Positions 18,141 to 26,985 of a stretch of DNA of 64,000 nt are shown one piece after another; the first letter of the stretch is position 1; every line of letters begins with the position of its first letter. A program made the position numbers and the translations under genes. The stretch is from contig JAGAQV010000001.1 in the NCBI GenBank assembly GCA_017622555.1, positions 124,001 to 188,000 on the forward strand, read 5' to 3'. Origin of the DNA: Clostridia bacterium (GTDB taxonomy: Bacteria; Bacillota; Clostridia; Oscillospirales; Acutalibacteraceae). Below the pieces are notes generated by a model that was not told where the DNA came from, did not search any database, and was given only the letters and a program-made list of their open reading frames with translations.

Positions 18141-19088
18141 TTATTTTTTCAAAGAAATTGCTTTCTTAGCTTTTTCAACAATGTTTAGTGCACGAAGGCC
18201 GAATTCATCCAAAAGCTTAGCCGCAGGGCCGGAATGACCAAACCTGTCATAAACGCCAAGCTTTACAACGGGAACAGGATATTCTTCACCAACACATTCT
18301 GCAACAGCGCTGCCAAGACCGCCTATAACCGAATGTTCTTCAGCGGTGACAATTGCGCCTGTTTCCTTAGCGGCTTTAATAATAATTTCAGCATCTAAGG
18401 GCTTAATAGTTGCAATGTTAACCACACGGGCGCTTATACCCTCTTCTTTCAAAAGGTCATGTGCCTGAAGCGCTTCATTAACCATAAGACCGCTTGCAAC
18501 AATTGTCACGTCAGTGCCTTCACGAAGCTCAACGCCCTTGCCAATTTCAAACTTATAATCATCATCAAAAACAACGGGAACAGGCAAACGGCCAAAGCGT
18601 AAATAAACGGGACCATCATGCTCCATTGCGGCATACATAGCCTTTTTAGCTTCGGTTTCGTCAGCAGGGTTAATAATTGTCATACCAGGGATAGTACGCA
18701 TTAAAGCAATATCCTCGTTACACTGGTGGGTTGCACCATCCTCACCAACCGAAATACCTGCATGGGTTGCACCGATAATTACGTTAAGATGAGGGTAACC
18801 GATGGAGTTGCGCACCTGTTCGAAGGCACGGCCTGCCGCAAACATTGCAAATGATGAGCAAATAACCTTTTTACCTGTTGCCGCAACACCTGCCGCAATG
18901 CTCATCATATTTTGTTCTGCAATACCGCAGTCATAAAACCTTTCGGGGAAAGCAGCCTTAAACTTACCTGTTTGGGTTGCTGCCGCAAGGTCAGCGTCTA
19001 AAACTATAAAATCGTCACGCTTTTCGCCAAGCTCTACAAGAGCAGCACCAAAAGCGGCTCTTGTTGCTACTGTTTTTACATCTGCCAT
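18141..19088 (-). CDS. transketolase, C-terminal subunit
   Basis: 315 residues: pyrimidine-binding domain (about 1-165, with RFYDCGIAEQNM containing the cofactor-activating Glu) and C-terminal domain (YLRFGRLPVP onward). In many Firmicutes transketolase is split into two genes. With the N-terminal subunit it transfers C2 units between sugar phosphates in the non-oxidative pentose phosphate pathway. It lies 15 bp downstream of the N-terminal subunit gene. Confidence 0.93.
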   Translation of the reverse strand: MADVKTVATRAAFGAALVELGEKRDDFIVLDADLAAATQTGKFKAAFPERFYDCGIAEQNMMSIAAGVAATGKKVICSSFAMFAAGRAFEQVRNSIGYPHLNVIIGATHAGISVGEDGATHQCNEDIALMRTIPGMTIINPADETEAKKAMYAAMEHDGPVYLRFGRLPVPVVFDDDYKFEIGKGVELREGTDVTIVASGLMVNEALQAHDLLKEEGISARVVNIATIKPLDAEIIIKAAKETGAIVTAEEHSVIGGLGSAVAECVGEEYPVPVVKLGVYDRFGHSGPAAKLLDEFGLRALNIVEKAKKAISLKK

Positions 19089-19102
19089 TTCAGTACTCCC
19101 CC

Positions 19103-19948
19103 TTAACCCAACTTTTCAAGAGCTTCATTAAGCTCACTAAGTGCCTGTGCTGCCAATTCATCATTAGGTGCCGCACCGTGCCAATTAACCGCGTTTTCCA
19201 TATAAGAAACGCCCTTACCCTTGGTGGTTTTGGCGATAATTGCAACGGGCTTATCAATTGTTTCGGCTTCCTTTAAAGCGACTTCAATTTGGTCAAAGTC
19301 GTGGCCGTCAATAACAATTGTGTGCCAATTAAACGCTTCAAACTTTTTATCAATGGGGGCTGCTGAGTTTACCTCTTCAATGCTACCGTCAATTTGAAGA
19401 CCGTTGTAATCAACAAAAGCTGTAAGATTAGAAAGGCCCTTATTTGCCGCAAACATTGCGGCTTCCCAAACCTGACCCTCTTCAATTTCGCCGTCACCTA
19501 AAATGGTATAAACCTTATAATCATCGCCAAAATGCTTAGCCGATAACGCCATACCTACAGCGCAGGAAATACCTTGGCCGAGTGAACCACTTGACATATC
19601 TACACCGGGAATATGCTTCATATCGGGGTGACCCTGTAAAATACTGCCCTGCTTACGAAGGGTTAAAAGTAGCTCAGGGTCAAAATAACCACGCTGTGCA
19701 AGCACCGAATAAAGTGCAGGTGCCGCGTGACCTTTTGACAAAACCAGTCTGTCACGGTCGGGCTTCTTGGGGTTTTTAGGGTCGATGTTCATATGCGCAA
19801 AATAAAGATAGGTTAAGATATCAGCACAGGAAAGTGAGCCACCGGGGTGACCTGCCTTTGCACTGTGGACACCTTTAATTATCCCAATACGAACCTGTGT
19901 TGCGGTTTTCATAAGGGACTGTTTTAATGCAGCATCCATCATTTTCAT
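19103..19948 (-). CDS. transketolase, N-terminal subunit
   Basis: 281 residues: thiamine-diphosphate-binding domain with AGHPGGSLSCADILTYLYF near the start, the HPD and SSGSLGQGIS region and the GDGEIEEGQVWEA metal-binding motif. It pairs with the downstream C-terminal subunit to form the active enzyme. It follows the HAD gene after 5 bases, so both are likely part of the long minus-strand transcript. Confidence 0.93.
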   Translation of the reverse strand: MKMMDAALKQSLMKTATQVRIGIIKGVHSAKAGHPGGSLSCADILTYLYFAHMNIDPKNPKKPDRDRLVLSKGHAAPALYSVLAQRGYFDPELLLTLRKQGSILQGHPDMKHIPGVDMSSGSLGQGISCAVGMALSAKHFGDDYKVYTILGDGEIEEGQVWEAAMFAANKGLSNLTAFVDYNGLQIDGSIEEVNSAAPIDKKFEAFNWHTIVIDGHDFDQIEVALKEAETIDKPVAIIAKTTKGKGVSYMENAVNWHGAAPNDELAAQALSELNEALEKLG

Positions 19949-19952
19949 CCTT

Positions 19953-20786
19953 TCAGTTTTTAAATTTTTCGATTAAATAATCTATAAAATCGGCTACAGC
20001 GCCATCCTTACAGCTGCCACCCACAAAATCACAAATTTCTTTGATTTCATCGGGCGCTTCGCTTGTTGTAGCGCTTATATCCGCATTTTCTAACATTTTT
20101 AAATCATTGTAATAATCGCCAATGGCAAAGCGTTTGCCATTTTCTATGTTTAATAATTTACAAAGTTCATTAATTGCAGTCTGCTTTGAAACGTTAAGGG
20201 GTACTTGTTCTAAATAATTACGCTTTGTACCCCCAATAAAGGTACAAGTACGAGCAAAACAGCTTTGCTTTTCTTTGTTATCCACAAATGAATGAATTTT
20301 ATCATAATCATCTACACTGTTAAGCAAGAATACAACCTTATTCCAGTTGAATTCACACGCCCTTTCAAAAGAAACTTCAGTCGTTTCAAGCCCTTGGTCA
20401 CGCTGGTGGTCGTCAGTTTCAGCAGTCCGCGAAATTGTAAAAACCCTTTCACCTGCATGAACCTCTATACCACACTGAAGTTCACTATTTAAAACATCGC
20501 TTACAAAATGATAATCACTTTTGGGTAAATTATTTTCGTAAAGCGCCTGCCTTTTGCTGTAATCATAAATCATACATCCATTTGCCACAATTGAAGGCGA
20601 CAAATTTTTAAAAGCGTTAACAACAATAGAAATCCCCGTTACGCTTCTTCCCGTAGCAACCGAAAAGCAACCGCCCTCTTTTATAAAATATTCAATTTTT
20701 TCAATATTTCTTTTTGGAAGAATACCGCTTTCAAGCAGTGTTCCGTCAATATCAGAAAGTAATATGGCACCGTCAAAAATACCCAT
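19953..20786 (-). CDS. HAD-superfamily Cof-like phosphatase
   Basis: 277 residues. Motif I is LLSDIDGTLLESG (about 9-21), motif II lies in SVATGRS, and motif III/IV is FAIGDYYNDLKMLENAD. The Cof/YbjI-type cap (about 85-200) suggests activity on phosphosugars or nucleotide-like metabolites; the substrate is not predictable. It overlaps the end of rluD by 14 bases. Confidence 0.85.
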   Translation of the reverse strand: MGIFDGAILLSDIDGTLLESGILPKRNIEKIEYFIKEGGCFSVATGRSVTGISIVVNAFKNLSPSIVANGCMIYDYSKRQALYENNLPKSDYHFVSDVLNSELQCGIEVHAGERVFTISRTAETDDHQRDQGLETTEVSFERACEFNWNKVVFLLNSVDDYDKIHSFVDNKEKQSCFARTCTFIGGTKRNYLEQVPLNVSKQTAINELCKLLNIENGKRFAIGDYYNDLKMLENADISATTSEAPDEIKEICDFVGGSCKDGAVADFIDYLIEKFKN

Positions 20787-21690
20787 TTGTAATACCTTTC
20801 AAAAACTTAACAAAATAATCGGGTAAATCGGAATCAAATTCCATATATTCATTAGTTGCGGGATGAATAAAACCCACTCTTTTTGCGTGAAGGCATTGCC
20901 CCGAAAGCGATGTAATTGCTTTTTTAGGACCGTAAACGTCGTCACCCGCAACAGGATGACCAATATATGACATATGCACACGAATTTGGTGTGTTCGACC
21001 CGTTTCAAGCCGAAGCCTTACGTGAGTAAAATTACCAAACCGCTGTAAAACCGTGTAATGTGTTGTGGCGGGCTTGCTACCCTTATCGATTACAGCCATT
21101 TGCTTTCGTTTTACAGGGTGGCGACCAATTGGAGCATTAATTGTACCACTATCATTTTTTACGTTACCGTAAACCACCGCTTCGTATTCACGAGTAAACG
21201 AATGGTCTTTAATTTGCTTGGCAAGACCATTATGTGCAGCATCGTTTTTAGCTACCATCAATAGCCCGCTTGTATTTTTATCAATTCGGTGCACAATACC
21301 AGGGCGCATAACCCCGTTTATTCCCGAAAGTGAAGCTCCGCAATGATGCATTAGAGCATTAACAAGTGTGCCGTCATAATTACCTGCGGCGGGATGTACC
21401 ACCATACCCTTTGGCTTATTAACAACAAGTAAATCGTCATCCTCATAAACAATATCAAGCGCAATTGCTTCGGGAGTAATATCATAAGATACTGGGTTAG
21501 GTAAATTAAGGACCACCTCATCCCCACTTTTTAGCTTAACATTTTTAGTGGCCGACTTACCGTTTATAAAAACACAACCGTCTGCAATTAGCTTTGCCGC
21601 ACGGGAACGAGTAATTTCACCCATTTCGGCAACAAAAACGTCAACACGAATACGGTCAGTAATATCACAAATTTTAGTTATTTTCTTCAT
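20773..21690 (-). CDS. rluD: RluD-family 23S rRNA pseudouridine synthase
   Basis: 305 residues: N-terminal S4 RNA-binding domain (SRAAKLIADGCVFINGK) and a synthase domain with the catalytic Asp in IVHRIDKNTSGLLMVAK. Family members (RluD/YlyB) isomerise uridines in 23S rRNA. Its neighbour lspA upstream is the usual Firmicute arrangement; the start overlaps the lspA 3' end. Confidence 0.92.
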   Translation of the reverse strand: MKKITKICDITDRIRVDVFVAEMGEITRSRAAKLIADGCVFINGKSATKNVKLKSGDEVVLNLPNPVSYDITPEAIALDIVYEDDDLLVVNKPKGMVVHPAAGNYDGTLVNALMHHCGASLSGINGVMRPGIVHRIDKNTSGLLMVAKNDAAHNGLAKQIKDHSFTREYEAVVYGNVKNDSGTINAPIGRHPVKRKQMAVIDKGSKPATTHYTVLQRFGNFTHVRLRLETGRTHQIRVHMSYIGHPVAGDDVYGPKKAITSLSGQCLHAKRVGFIHPATNEYMEFDSDLPDYFVKFLKGITNGYF

Positions 21691-22195
21691 CTTCTGGTAT
21701 CTTCACTGGACTTGTTGACGATTTAGCCTTTAAATCGCGTATAGTATCTATAACAAAATAAGTCATTAGCAATGCAACGCCAATTACTATTGCGCAGTCC
21801 GCAATGTTAAATACCGGAAAATCGGGCCAAAATTCAAAATGTAAAAAGTCAACAACGTTTCCGTCGCGGAAAATACGGTCAATTAAATTGCCTACGCCAC
21901 CAAAAAGTATGAGCGACATTGACCAAAATACAAGCTTATTCTTGGTGCCCCACTTAAAGAGCAAAGCAATACAAACCAGCATAATAACAACTGTCATTGC
22001 TAACAGTCCCCAAGTGTGACCTTGTAAAATGCCCCATGCGCCGCCCTTGTTGTGAATGTAAACAATATCAATAAGGCCTTTAATAAAATCAGTGCCTTGG
22101 CCAAGCTCAAAATTATTCATTATAAAATATTTAGTGTACTGATCAGCCGCAAGTACAAGTGCACCAACAGCCAACGCCAAAATATATGTTAGCAA
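21674..22195 (-). CDS. lspA: lipoprotein signal peptidase
   Basis: 173 residues, four membrane helices and the two catalytic Asp in NLIDRIFRDG and FNIADCAIV. It cleaves the signal peptide of prolipoproteins after lipid attachment at the +1 Cys. The C-terminal tail is polar and acidic. Overlaps rluD by 17 bases. Confidence 0.94.
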   Translation of the reverse strand: MLTYILALAVGALVLAADQYTKYFIMNNFELGQGTDFIKGLIDIVYIHNKGGAWGILQGHTWGLLAMTVVIMLVCIALLFKWGTKNKLVFWSMSLILFGGVGNLIDRIFRDGNVVDFLHFEFWPDFPVFNIADCAIVIGVALLMTYFVIDTIRDLKAKSSTSPVKIPEDEENN

Positions 22196-22223
22196 GGATA
22201 TCCCTCCCTATAAGTTATAAACC

Positions 22224-22931
22224 TTATTCTTCAGTTGTTACCAAAAAGCCGTTATCGTCAATTTCGGGTGCTGAAGTTTCAACAGGATTAATAAAGTTTT
22301 CCGCCGGTGGAACCTCATTAAGACGGGCGGTAATTACCTGCGCCATTCTTTCGGGGTCCATTTGTACAGCATCGGGAATTTCCTGCAAAATGCTCAAATG
22401 CTCCTTATATTTTGATGTAACAGCCGACTTAAATGCCGCAACCTCAAGCTTTAACTTATCAAATAAAACCTGCTGTCTTTCCACACTGTCATTAGCAGCA
22501 GCGGTAATGCTGTCGGCCTGAAGCTTTGCGTTCTTAACCATTTCTGCAAGCTCTGCCTCCAAGTTGGTCTTGCGCTCAGCTGATTTAAGCTCGAAGGTGG
22601 CTACCATTTCCTTTTCCTGTTCAGCAAGAGCCGCAATTTTAGCCTCGGCATTGCTAATCATTTCATCGCTTTGTGCCTTAGCATCGGCAACAATTTGTTC
22701 GGCAAGCTTTTGCGCATTTAAAAGCACACTTTGAATGCTGTTTTTTGAATGCTCGGCTGTGTCGATTTCATTTTGAAGTCTTGCAACCTCAGCCTTGTAT
22801 TCATTAACGATTTTTTCAAAATTTTGATAATCAGATTCAACCTTATCAAGAAAAACTTCAACTTCTTCAGGTTTATAACCACTCATTGATTTTGAAAAGC
22901 TTACATTTTTAATTTCATCAGCAGTAAACAT
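22224..22931 (-). CDS. divIVA: DivIVA-family cell division/polarity protein
   Basis: 235 residues. The N-terminal lipid-binding domain (VSFSKSMSGYKPEEVEVFLDKV, about 10-31) is followed by a long coiled coil (about 30-170) and a disordered acidic tail. DivIVA marks negatively curved membrane at septa and poles and recruits Min or cell-wall factors. It belongs to the yggS-sepF-ylmH-divIVA division cluster seen across Firmicutes. Confidence 0.9.
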   Translation of the reverse strand: MFTADEIKNVSFSKSMSGYKPEEVEVFLDKVESDYQNFEKIVNEYKAEVARLQNEIDTAEHSKNSIQSVLLNAQKLAEQIVADAKAQSDEMISNAEAKIAALAEQEKEMVATFELKSAERKTNLEAELAEMVKNAKLQADSITAAANDSVERQQVLFDKLKLEVAAFKSAVTSKYKEHLSILQEIPDAVQMDPERMAQVITARLNEVPPAENFINPVETSAPEIDDNGFLVTTEE

Positions 22932-22945
22932 AATTTGTTACTCCC

Positions 22946-23680
22946 CTAAAAATATTTTTTGTAATCCAAGACAGTTCTATCTTTTCTTGTCTTTTGGCAA
23001 GTATCACCAATAATAAACTTGCCTTTTCCCCTAACAGTTACAGCGTCACCCGTTGTAACTAGCTTTGTAGATTTTTCGCAAACGAGAGAATTTACCGAAA
23101 CAAGTCCTGCTTCAATAAGCTCGTTGGCTTTTGCGCGTGAAACATTAGCAACTGCAGATACAACGCAGTCAAGCCTTAAAGACGACACCGTAACCGATGC
23201 TGTAATAAGACTATCTCCTAAAGGAAGCGGTTCATCAAAACCGATGGCTGTATTAACACCAACCCTGCCGATTCTTGTCACGTTTGAAAGTACAAACGGT
23301 AAAACCTCATCCTTAAAAAAGACCACTGTTCTTCCCTTTTCTACAAGTATGTCACCCACGCTTTCACGGGAAATCCCAAGCGCCATTAAAGCACCCAAAA
23401 AATCCCTGTGGCGAAGCTCATCGGCTCCACGATAGGTAAACGTGACCGAACTTATAGGAAAGGGTGTTTCGTTACACCAGTCAGGAAGACAGCCAAGCAT
23501 AACCCGTTGCGCGCCCTCATACCCACCAAAAAGGCAAAAATTAGCATTGCGGTTTTCAAGCAGTTTTTGTGCCAAGGCGGCTTCCTCACAGCTTAAAAAA
23601 CCAAAAAATTTGGGCTTTGAGGTTTTTTGCGAAATATCCTGCGTATCGCTTATGCGAGCAATAAGTATTTCACTTTCCAT
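22946..23680 (-). CDS. ylmH: YlmH-like S4-domain RNA-binding protein
   Basis: 244 residues: an N-terminal globular domain, a central domain (GALMALGISRESVGDILVE) and a C-terminal S4 domain (about 175-235, SRAKANELIEAGLVSVN). YlmH homologues act in ribosome rescue and RNA binding and are constantly linked to divIVA and sepF. Its stop and the sepF end overlap by one base. Confidence 0.88.
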   Translation of the reverse strand: MESEILIARISDTQDISQKTSKPKFFGFLSCEEAALAQKLLENRNANFCLFGGYEGAQRVMLGCLPDWCNETPFPISSVTFTYRGADELRHRDFLGALMALGISRESVGDILVEKGRTVVFFKDEVLPFVLSNVTRIGRVGVNTAIGFDEPLPLGDSLITASVTVSSLRLDCVVSAVANVSRAKANELIEAGLVSVNSLVCEKSTKLVTTGDAVTVRGKGKFIIGDTCQKTRKDRTVLDYKKYF

Positions 23681-24129
23681 TAGAAATACATACGGTTTTC
23701 ATCAAATTCTTCAAGCATCAATTCGCCCATTACATCAACGTCAGCAGGAACAATAATAAAGGTTGAAACTGCAACCTTACGGATATTACCGTGGTTAGCG
23801 TAAGCGGCGCCGCTTAAAAAGTCAATAATTCTTCTGGATACGTCACGGTCACAAACCTCAAGGTTTAAAACAACCGTCTTTTTAGCGTTAAGGTGATCAG
23901 CAATGCCTGTTACATCCTCAAAGCGTTCAGGCTTAACAAGAACAACCTGCATACCACTTTGCTGTGCGCTTTTTGCCTTACCTCCAATTACACGAGGTGT
24001 GGTGTCACGCTTAACCTCAGGCTGAGCCTTTTTCTTAGGAGCAACCTCTTCAACCACTTCGGTTTCTTCCTCGAAGTTATCCTCGTCCGGAATAGTCATA
24101 ATGTTTTTAATGCTGTCTAAGATACCCAT
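23680..24129 (-). CDS. sepF: SepF cell-division protein
   Basis: 149 residues: an amphipathic N-terminal helix (MGILDSIKNIMTI) that would anchor to membrane, an acidic linker and a C-terminal SepF domain (about 58-140) with VVLNLEVCDRDVSRRIIDFL and AGAAYA-like DFLSGAAYAN. SepF links FtsZ filaments to the membrane at the septum. Confidence 0.93.
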   Translation of the reverse strand: MGILDSIKNIMTIPDEDNFEEETEVVEEVAPKKKAQPEVKRDTTPRVIGGKAKSAQQSGMQVVLVKPERFEDVTGIADHLNAKKTVVLNLEVCDRDVSRRIIDFLSGAAYANHGNIRKVAVSTFIIVPADVDVMGELMLEEFDENRMYF

Positions 24130-24163
24130 TTTTTAGTCCTCACTTTATTTTAATTTTTTTGTT

Positions 24164-24874
24164 TTAAATATAATAACGTTTTCCAAACAGTGCGGTGCCA
24201 ACCCTTACAAGATTTGCACCCTCTTCAATAGCAATGTCAAAATCGTCCGACATACCCATTGAAAGAATGTTCATAAAACAATTATCAATGTTTTTTTGTT
24301 TTATATCAGTAAAAAGCTGATACATTATTTTAAAGTATTTACGGTTATCCTCAGGATTTTCGCACATTGGCGGAATTGCCATTAGCCCGCAAATTTTTAC
24401 ATTTTCTAAGGTTGAAATTTCGTTTATGTTGTTTAACACATTTTCGGGTGTGAAGCCCCATTTGGATTCTTCAGCCCCAACGTTTATTTCAAGCAAGATA
24501 TCCATTACCATATTTTTTTTAGCCGCTTGCTTTGAAATTTCTTTTGCAAGTTTTAGAGAATCAACCGAATGGATAAGCTCTACCTTGTCAATAACATCCT
24601 TAACCTTGTTGGTTTGTAAATGGCCGATAAAATGGTGATGAACATTTATTATACCGTCCTGCTTTGATAAAAGCTCTTGTACTTTATTTTCACCAATATA
24701 TTTGATACCCTTATTTATGGCATAATTTATTGTATCAATATCCACCGTTTTAGTGGCGGCAAGTAAAATTACATCTTCCCGTTTTTTGCCTACCTTTAAA
24801 AGCGCGGCATTAAGCTTATCATTAACGGCTTTAAAATTTAAATCAAACTCCTCAGCCGATAATTTTTCCATCAT
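24164..24874 (-). CDS. yggS: YggS/YlmE PLP-binding homeostasis protein
   Basis: 236 residues forming a PLP-dependent TIM barrel like alanine racemase's N-terminal domain. The PLP lysine is in LLAATKTVD, with HFIGHLQTNK and LSMGMSDDFDIAIEEGANLVRVG as other family signatures. It keeps vitamin B6 pools balanced. It starts the division cluster and overlaps the upstream HlyD-like gene. Confidence 0.93.
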   Translation of the reverse strand: MMEKLSAEEFDLNFKAVNDKLNAALLKVGKKREDVILLAATKTVDIDTINYAINKGIKYIGENKVQELLSKQDGIINVHHHFIGHLQTNKVKDVIDKVELIHSVDSLKLAKEISKQAAKKNMVMDILLEINVGAEESKWGFTPENVLNNINEISTLENVKICGLMAIPPMCENPEDNRKYFKIMYQLFTDIKQKNIDNCFMNILSMGMSDDFDIAIEEGANLVRVGTALFGKRYYI

Positions 24875-26054
24875 AAAGGTTTCTTCCTTTCACAATAACT
24901 TGATCATACAGCCTTAGCTGACCGTCAGCATCGTTTTTTTTGCAAATCATCATATTATCAGTAGAATATAAAATTTCAACCGGAACAAATTTGGCTTGCA
25001 TACCCTTTACAATGTAAACACCCTTTTGACCGTCAACAACACGAAGCGCTCTTTTCGGCACTTTAAGGCCGCTGTATTCACGGCTGACAACCGTCATCGG
25101 ACCGCTTCGAAGTGACGCGAGCTCGGAATTCATTTCACTACATGCAAAAACGATAACTGCTTCAGTAGAAGCGCTTGAGGTGTTAATACGCTTAACTGTA
25201 ACGGGCAATACAGGAGACGATTTAACCGAGGTATAAATTTTTAATGTGTCACCTTCCTTATAGTTGTGTGAATCATTAATTGAAACCTTGGCGGCAATAT
25301 ACCATTCATAATCCGAAACAATTTTACCCACAACGTTTCCGGCAGTTTTTTCGGATTTTAGCCCGTCTAAAAATTCAGGTGTAATTCCTTCAAGATTTTC
25401 GGCATTAAGAACTCCCTCATACCCGTCAGTTTTAGAAAGAAAATAACCCGACTGCACAGCAGTAACCTCGCCCTGAACGCCCGTAAGACTAGAGTTAAGA
25501 GTTTCAAGCTGTGAATTTAAAGCGCTAAGCTGTGTAGCAAATGAAGATGTATTCCCAAGGGCTGCCTGACGGCGATTAAGAGCAAACAAAAGCTCTTCGC
25601 TGGTTTTTGGAATATCACCAAAATTGCCTGCTGCTGTCGACATAATAAGCGCATTCAAATTATCATTCACACGGCTGTTGATAAGCTCTAAATTGGCAGC
25701 CTCAAGGTCGTTAAAGGAAAGAATGCTGTTAATGTCGTCAATTTTATGCTGCACCGATTCAATTTGGCTAAGCGTTATTGAAGCGGCTTCACTGCCGTAA
25801 ATGTTGGCAATTGTACCGTTTTTAGAAACACGCTCACCGTCGGAAATCAAATAATGCAAAACGCCGCTTTTGTCATTTGTAACTAAAATTTCGTTTCTGA
25901 CAATTACGCCTGTAATTTTAAAACCGTTGTTTGCGGTATAAAAAACGGCGCTGTCGGTGGTAACAGGCTTATAAAACATAGAAACCGCTTGATTTATTAA
26001 AAAAGCCAAAACCAAAAAGATAAGGGCAATTTTTATCAGCGTGTTCTTTTTCAT
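24852..26054 (-). CDS. HlyD-like membrane-fusion family protein
   Basis: 400 residues: one N-terminal membrane helix (about 7-27), a short lipoyl-like half domain (VIVRNEILVTNDKSGVLHYLISDGERVSKNGTIA region, about 48-85), a coiled-coil hairpin (about 90-200) and a C-terminal beta domain ending VKGRNLYDG. Clostridial homologues occur in the sepF/yggS cluster without a partner transporter, as here. A link to division or envelope assembly is inferred from position only. Confidence 0.7.
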   Translation of the reverse strand: MKKNTLIKIALIFLVLAFLINQAVSMFYKPVTTDSAVFYTANNGFKITGVIVRNEILVTNDKSGVLHYLISDGERVSKNGTIANIYGSEAASITLSQIESVQHKIDDINSILSFNDLEAANLELINSRVNDNLNALIMSTAAGNFGDIPKTSEELLFALNRRQAALGNTSSFATQLSALNSQLETLNSSLTGVQGEVTAVQSGYFLSKTDGYEGVLNAENLEGITPEFLDGLKSEKTAGNVVGKIVSDYEWYIAAKVSINDSHNYKEGDTLKIYTSVKSSPVLPVTVKRINTSSASTEAVIVFACSEMNSELASLRSGPMTVVSREYSGLKVPKRALRVVDGQKGVYIVKGMQAKFVPVEILYSTDNMMICKKNDADGQLRLYDQVIVKGRNLYDGKIIG

Positions 26055-26058
26055 AAGC

Positions 26059-26985
26059 TTATACCTCCTTTAAAAATTCTTTAGTTAAATTTAAAGCGTT
26101 TGTTAAATAGTTATTGTCCTCATCAGGATAAAACCAATTGATACGCTCATCCCGATTAAACCAGGTAAGCTGTCTTTTGGCATAGCGCCTGGTTTGCTGT
26201 TTTAATTTTTCCGCGCAGTTTTCAACAGTGTCCTCACCCAAAATTGCGGGATAAAGCTCCTTATGGCCAATTGCCTGAAAAGCACCTTTTTTATTGTTAC
26301 TAATAGTTTGACCCGCTTCATTTAAGAGCCCATTTAAAAGCATTATATCAACCCTTTTATTTATGCGGTTATATAAAAGCTCGCGGTCTTTATAAGTAAT
26401 ACCAATAACAAGTGGGTCAATTTCCGATTCATTTTGCCGTGATAAAGCATTTTGTTCAGTTATGCTTTTGCCCGTTTGCAAATAAACCTCAAACGCACGG
26501 ATAATTCTTCTTCGGTTATTTGGGTGTAGCCTTGCAGCACTTTCGGGGTCGAATTCTGATAGTTCTAAAAGCATTGCTTCAGCACCGATTTCGTTAAACT
26601 TTTTTTCAAGCTTTTCACGAAGCACGGGATCAGCATCCTGCTCGATATATTCAATATTATCAAGCAAAGACGACACGTAAAGCCCTGTACCTCCAACAAT
26701 TATGGGAAGCTTTCCCTTTTTGGCAACCTCTTTTATTGTTGTGCGTGCAGCTTTAACGTAATCAGCCACCGAATATTCATCATCTAATTCCAAAAATTCA
26801 AACAAATGATGCGGTACACCGTCTTTTTCCAATTCGCTTGGTGCGGCAGAAGCCACGTGAATACCCTTATAAATTTGCATTGAATCGGCACAAATAATTT
26901 CACCGTTTAATGCTTTTGCAAGAAAAATACTAAGGTCGGTTTTGCCCGAAGCGGTCGGGCCAACAATGAATAATGCCTTTATCAC
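26059..26985 (-). CDS. miaA: tRNA dimethylallyltransferase
   Basis: 308 residues: P-loop GPTASGKTDLS (8-18), substrate-binding DSMQIYKG, GGTGLY and RYAKRQLTWFNRD. It adds the isopentenyl group to A37 of tRNAs reading UNN codons. MiaB, encoded in the same gene run, then methylthiolates the product. ATGA overlap with mutL. Confidence 0.95.
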   Translation of the reverse strand: MIKALFIVGPTASGKTDLSIFLAKALNGEIICADSMQIYKGIHVASAAPSELEKDGVPHHLFEFLELDDEYSVADYVKAARTTIKEVAKKGKLPIIVGGTGLYVSSLLDNIEYIEQDADPVLREKLEKKFNEIGAEAMLLELSEFDPESAARLHPNNRRRIIRAFEVYLQTGKSITEQNALSRQNESEIDPLVIGITYKDRELLYNRINKRVDIMLLNGLLNEAGQTISNNKKGAFQAIGHKELYPAILGEDTVENCAEKLKQQTRRYAKRQLTWFNRDERINWFYPDEDNNYLTNALNLTKEFLKEV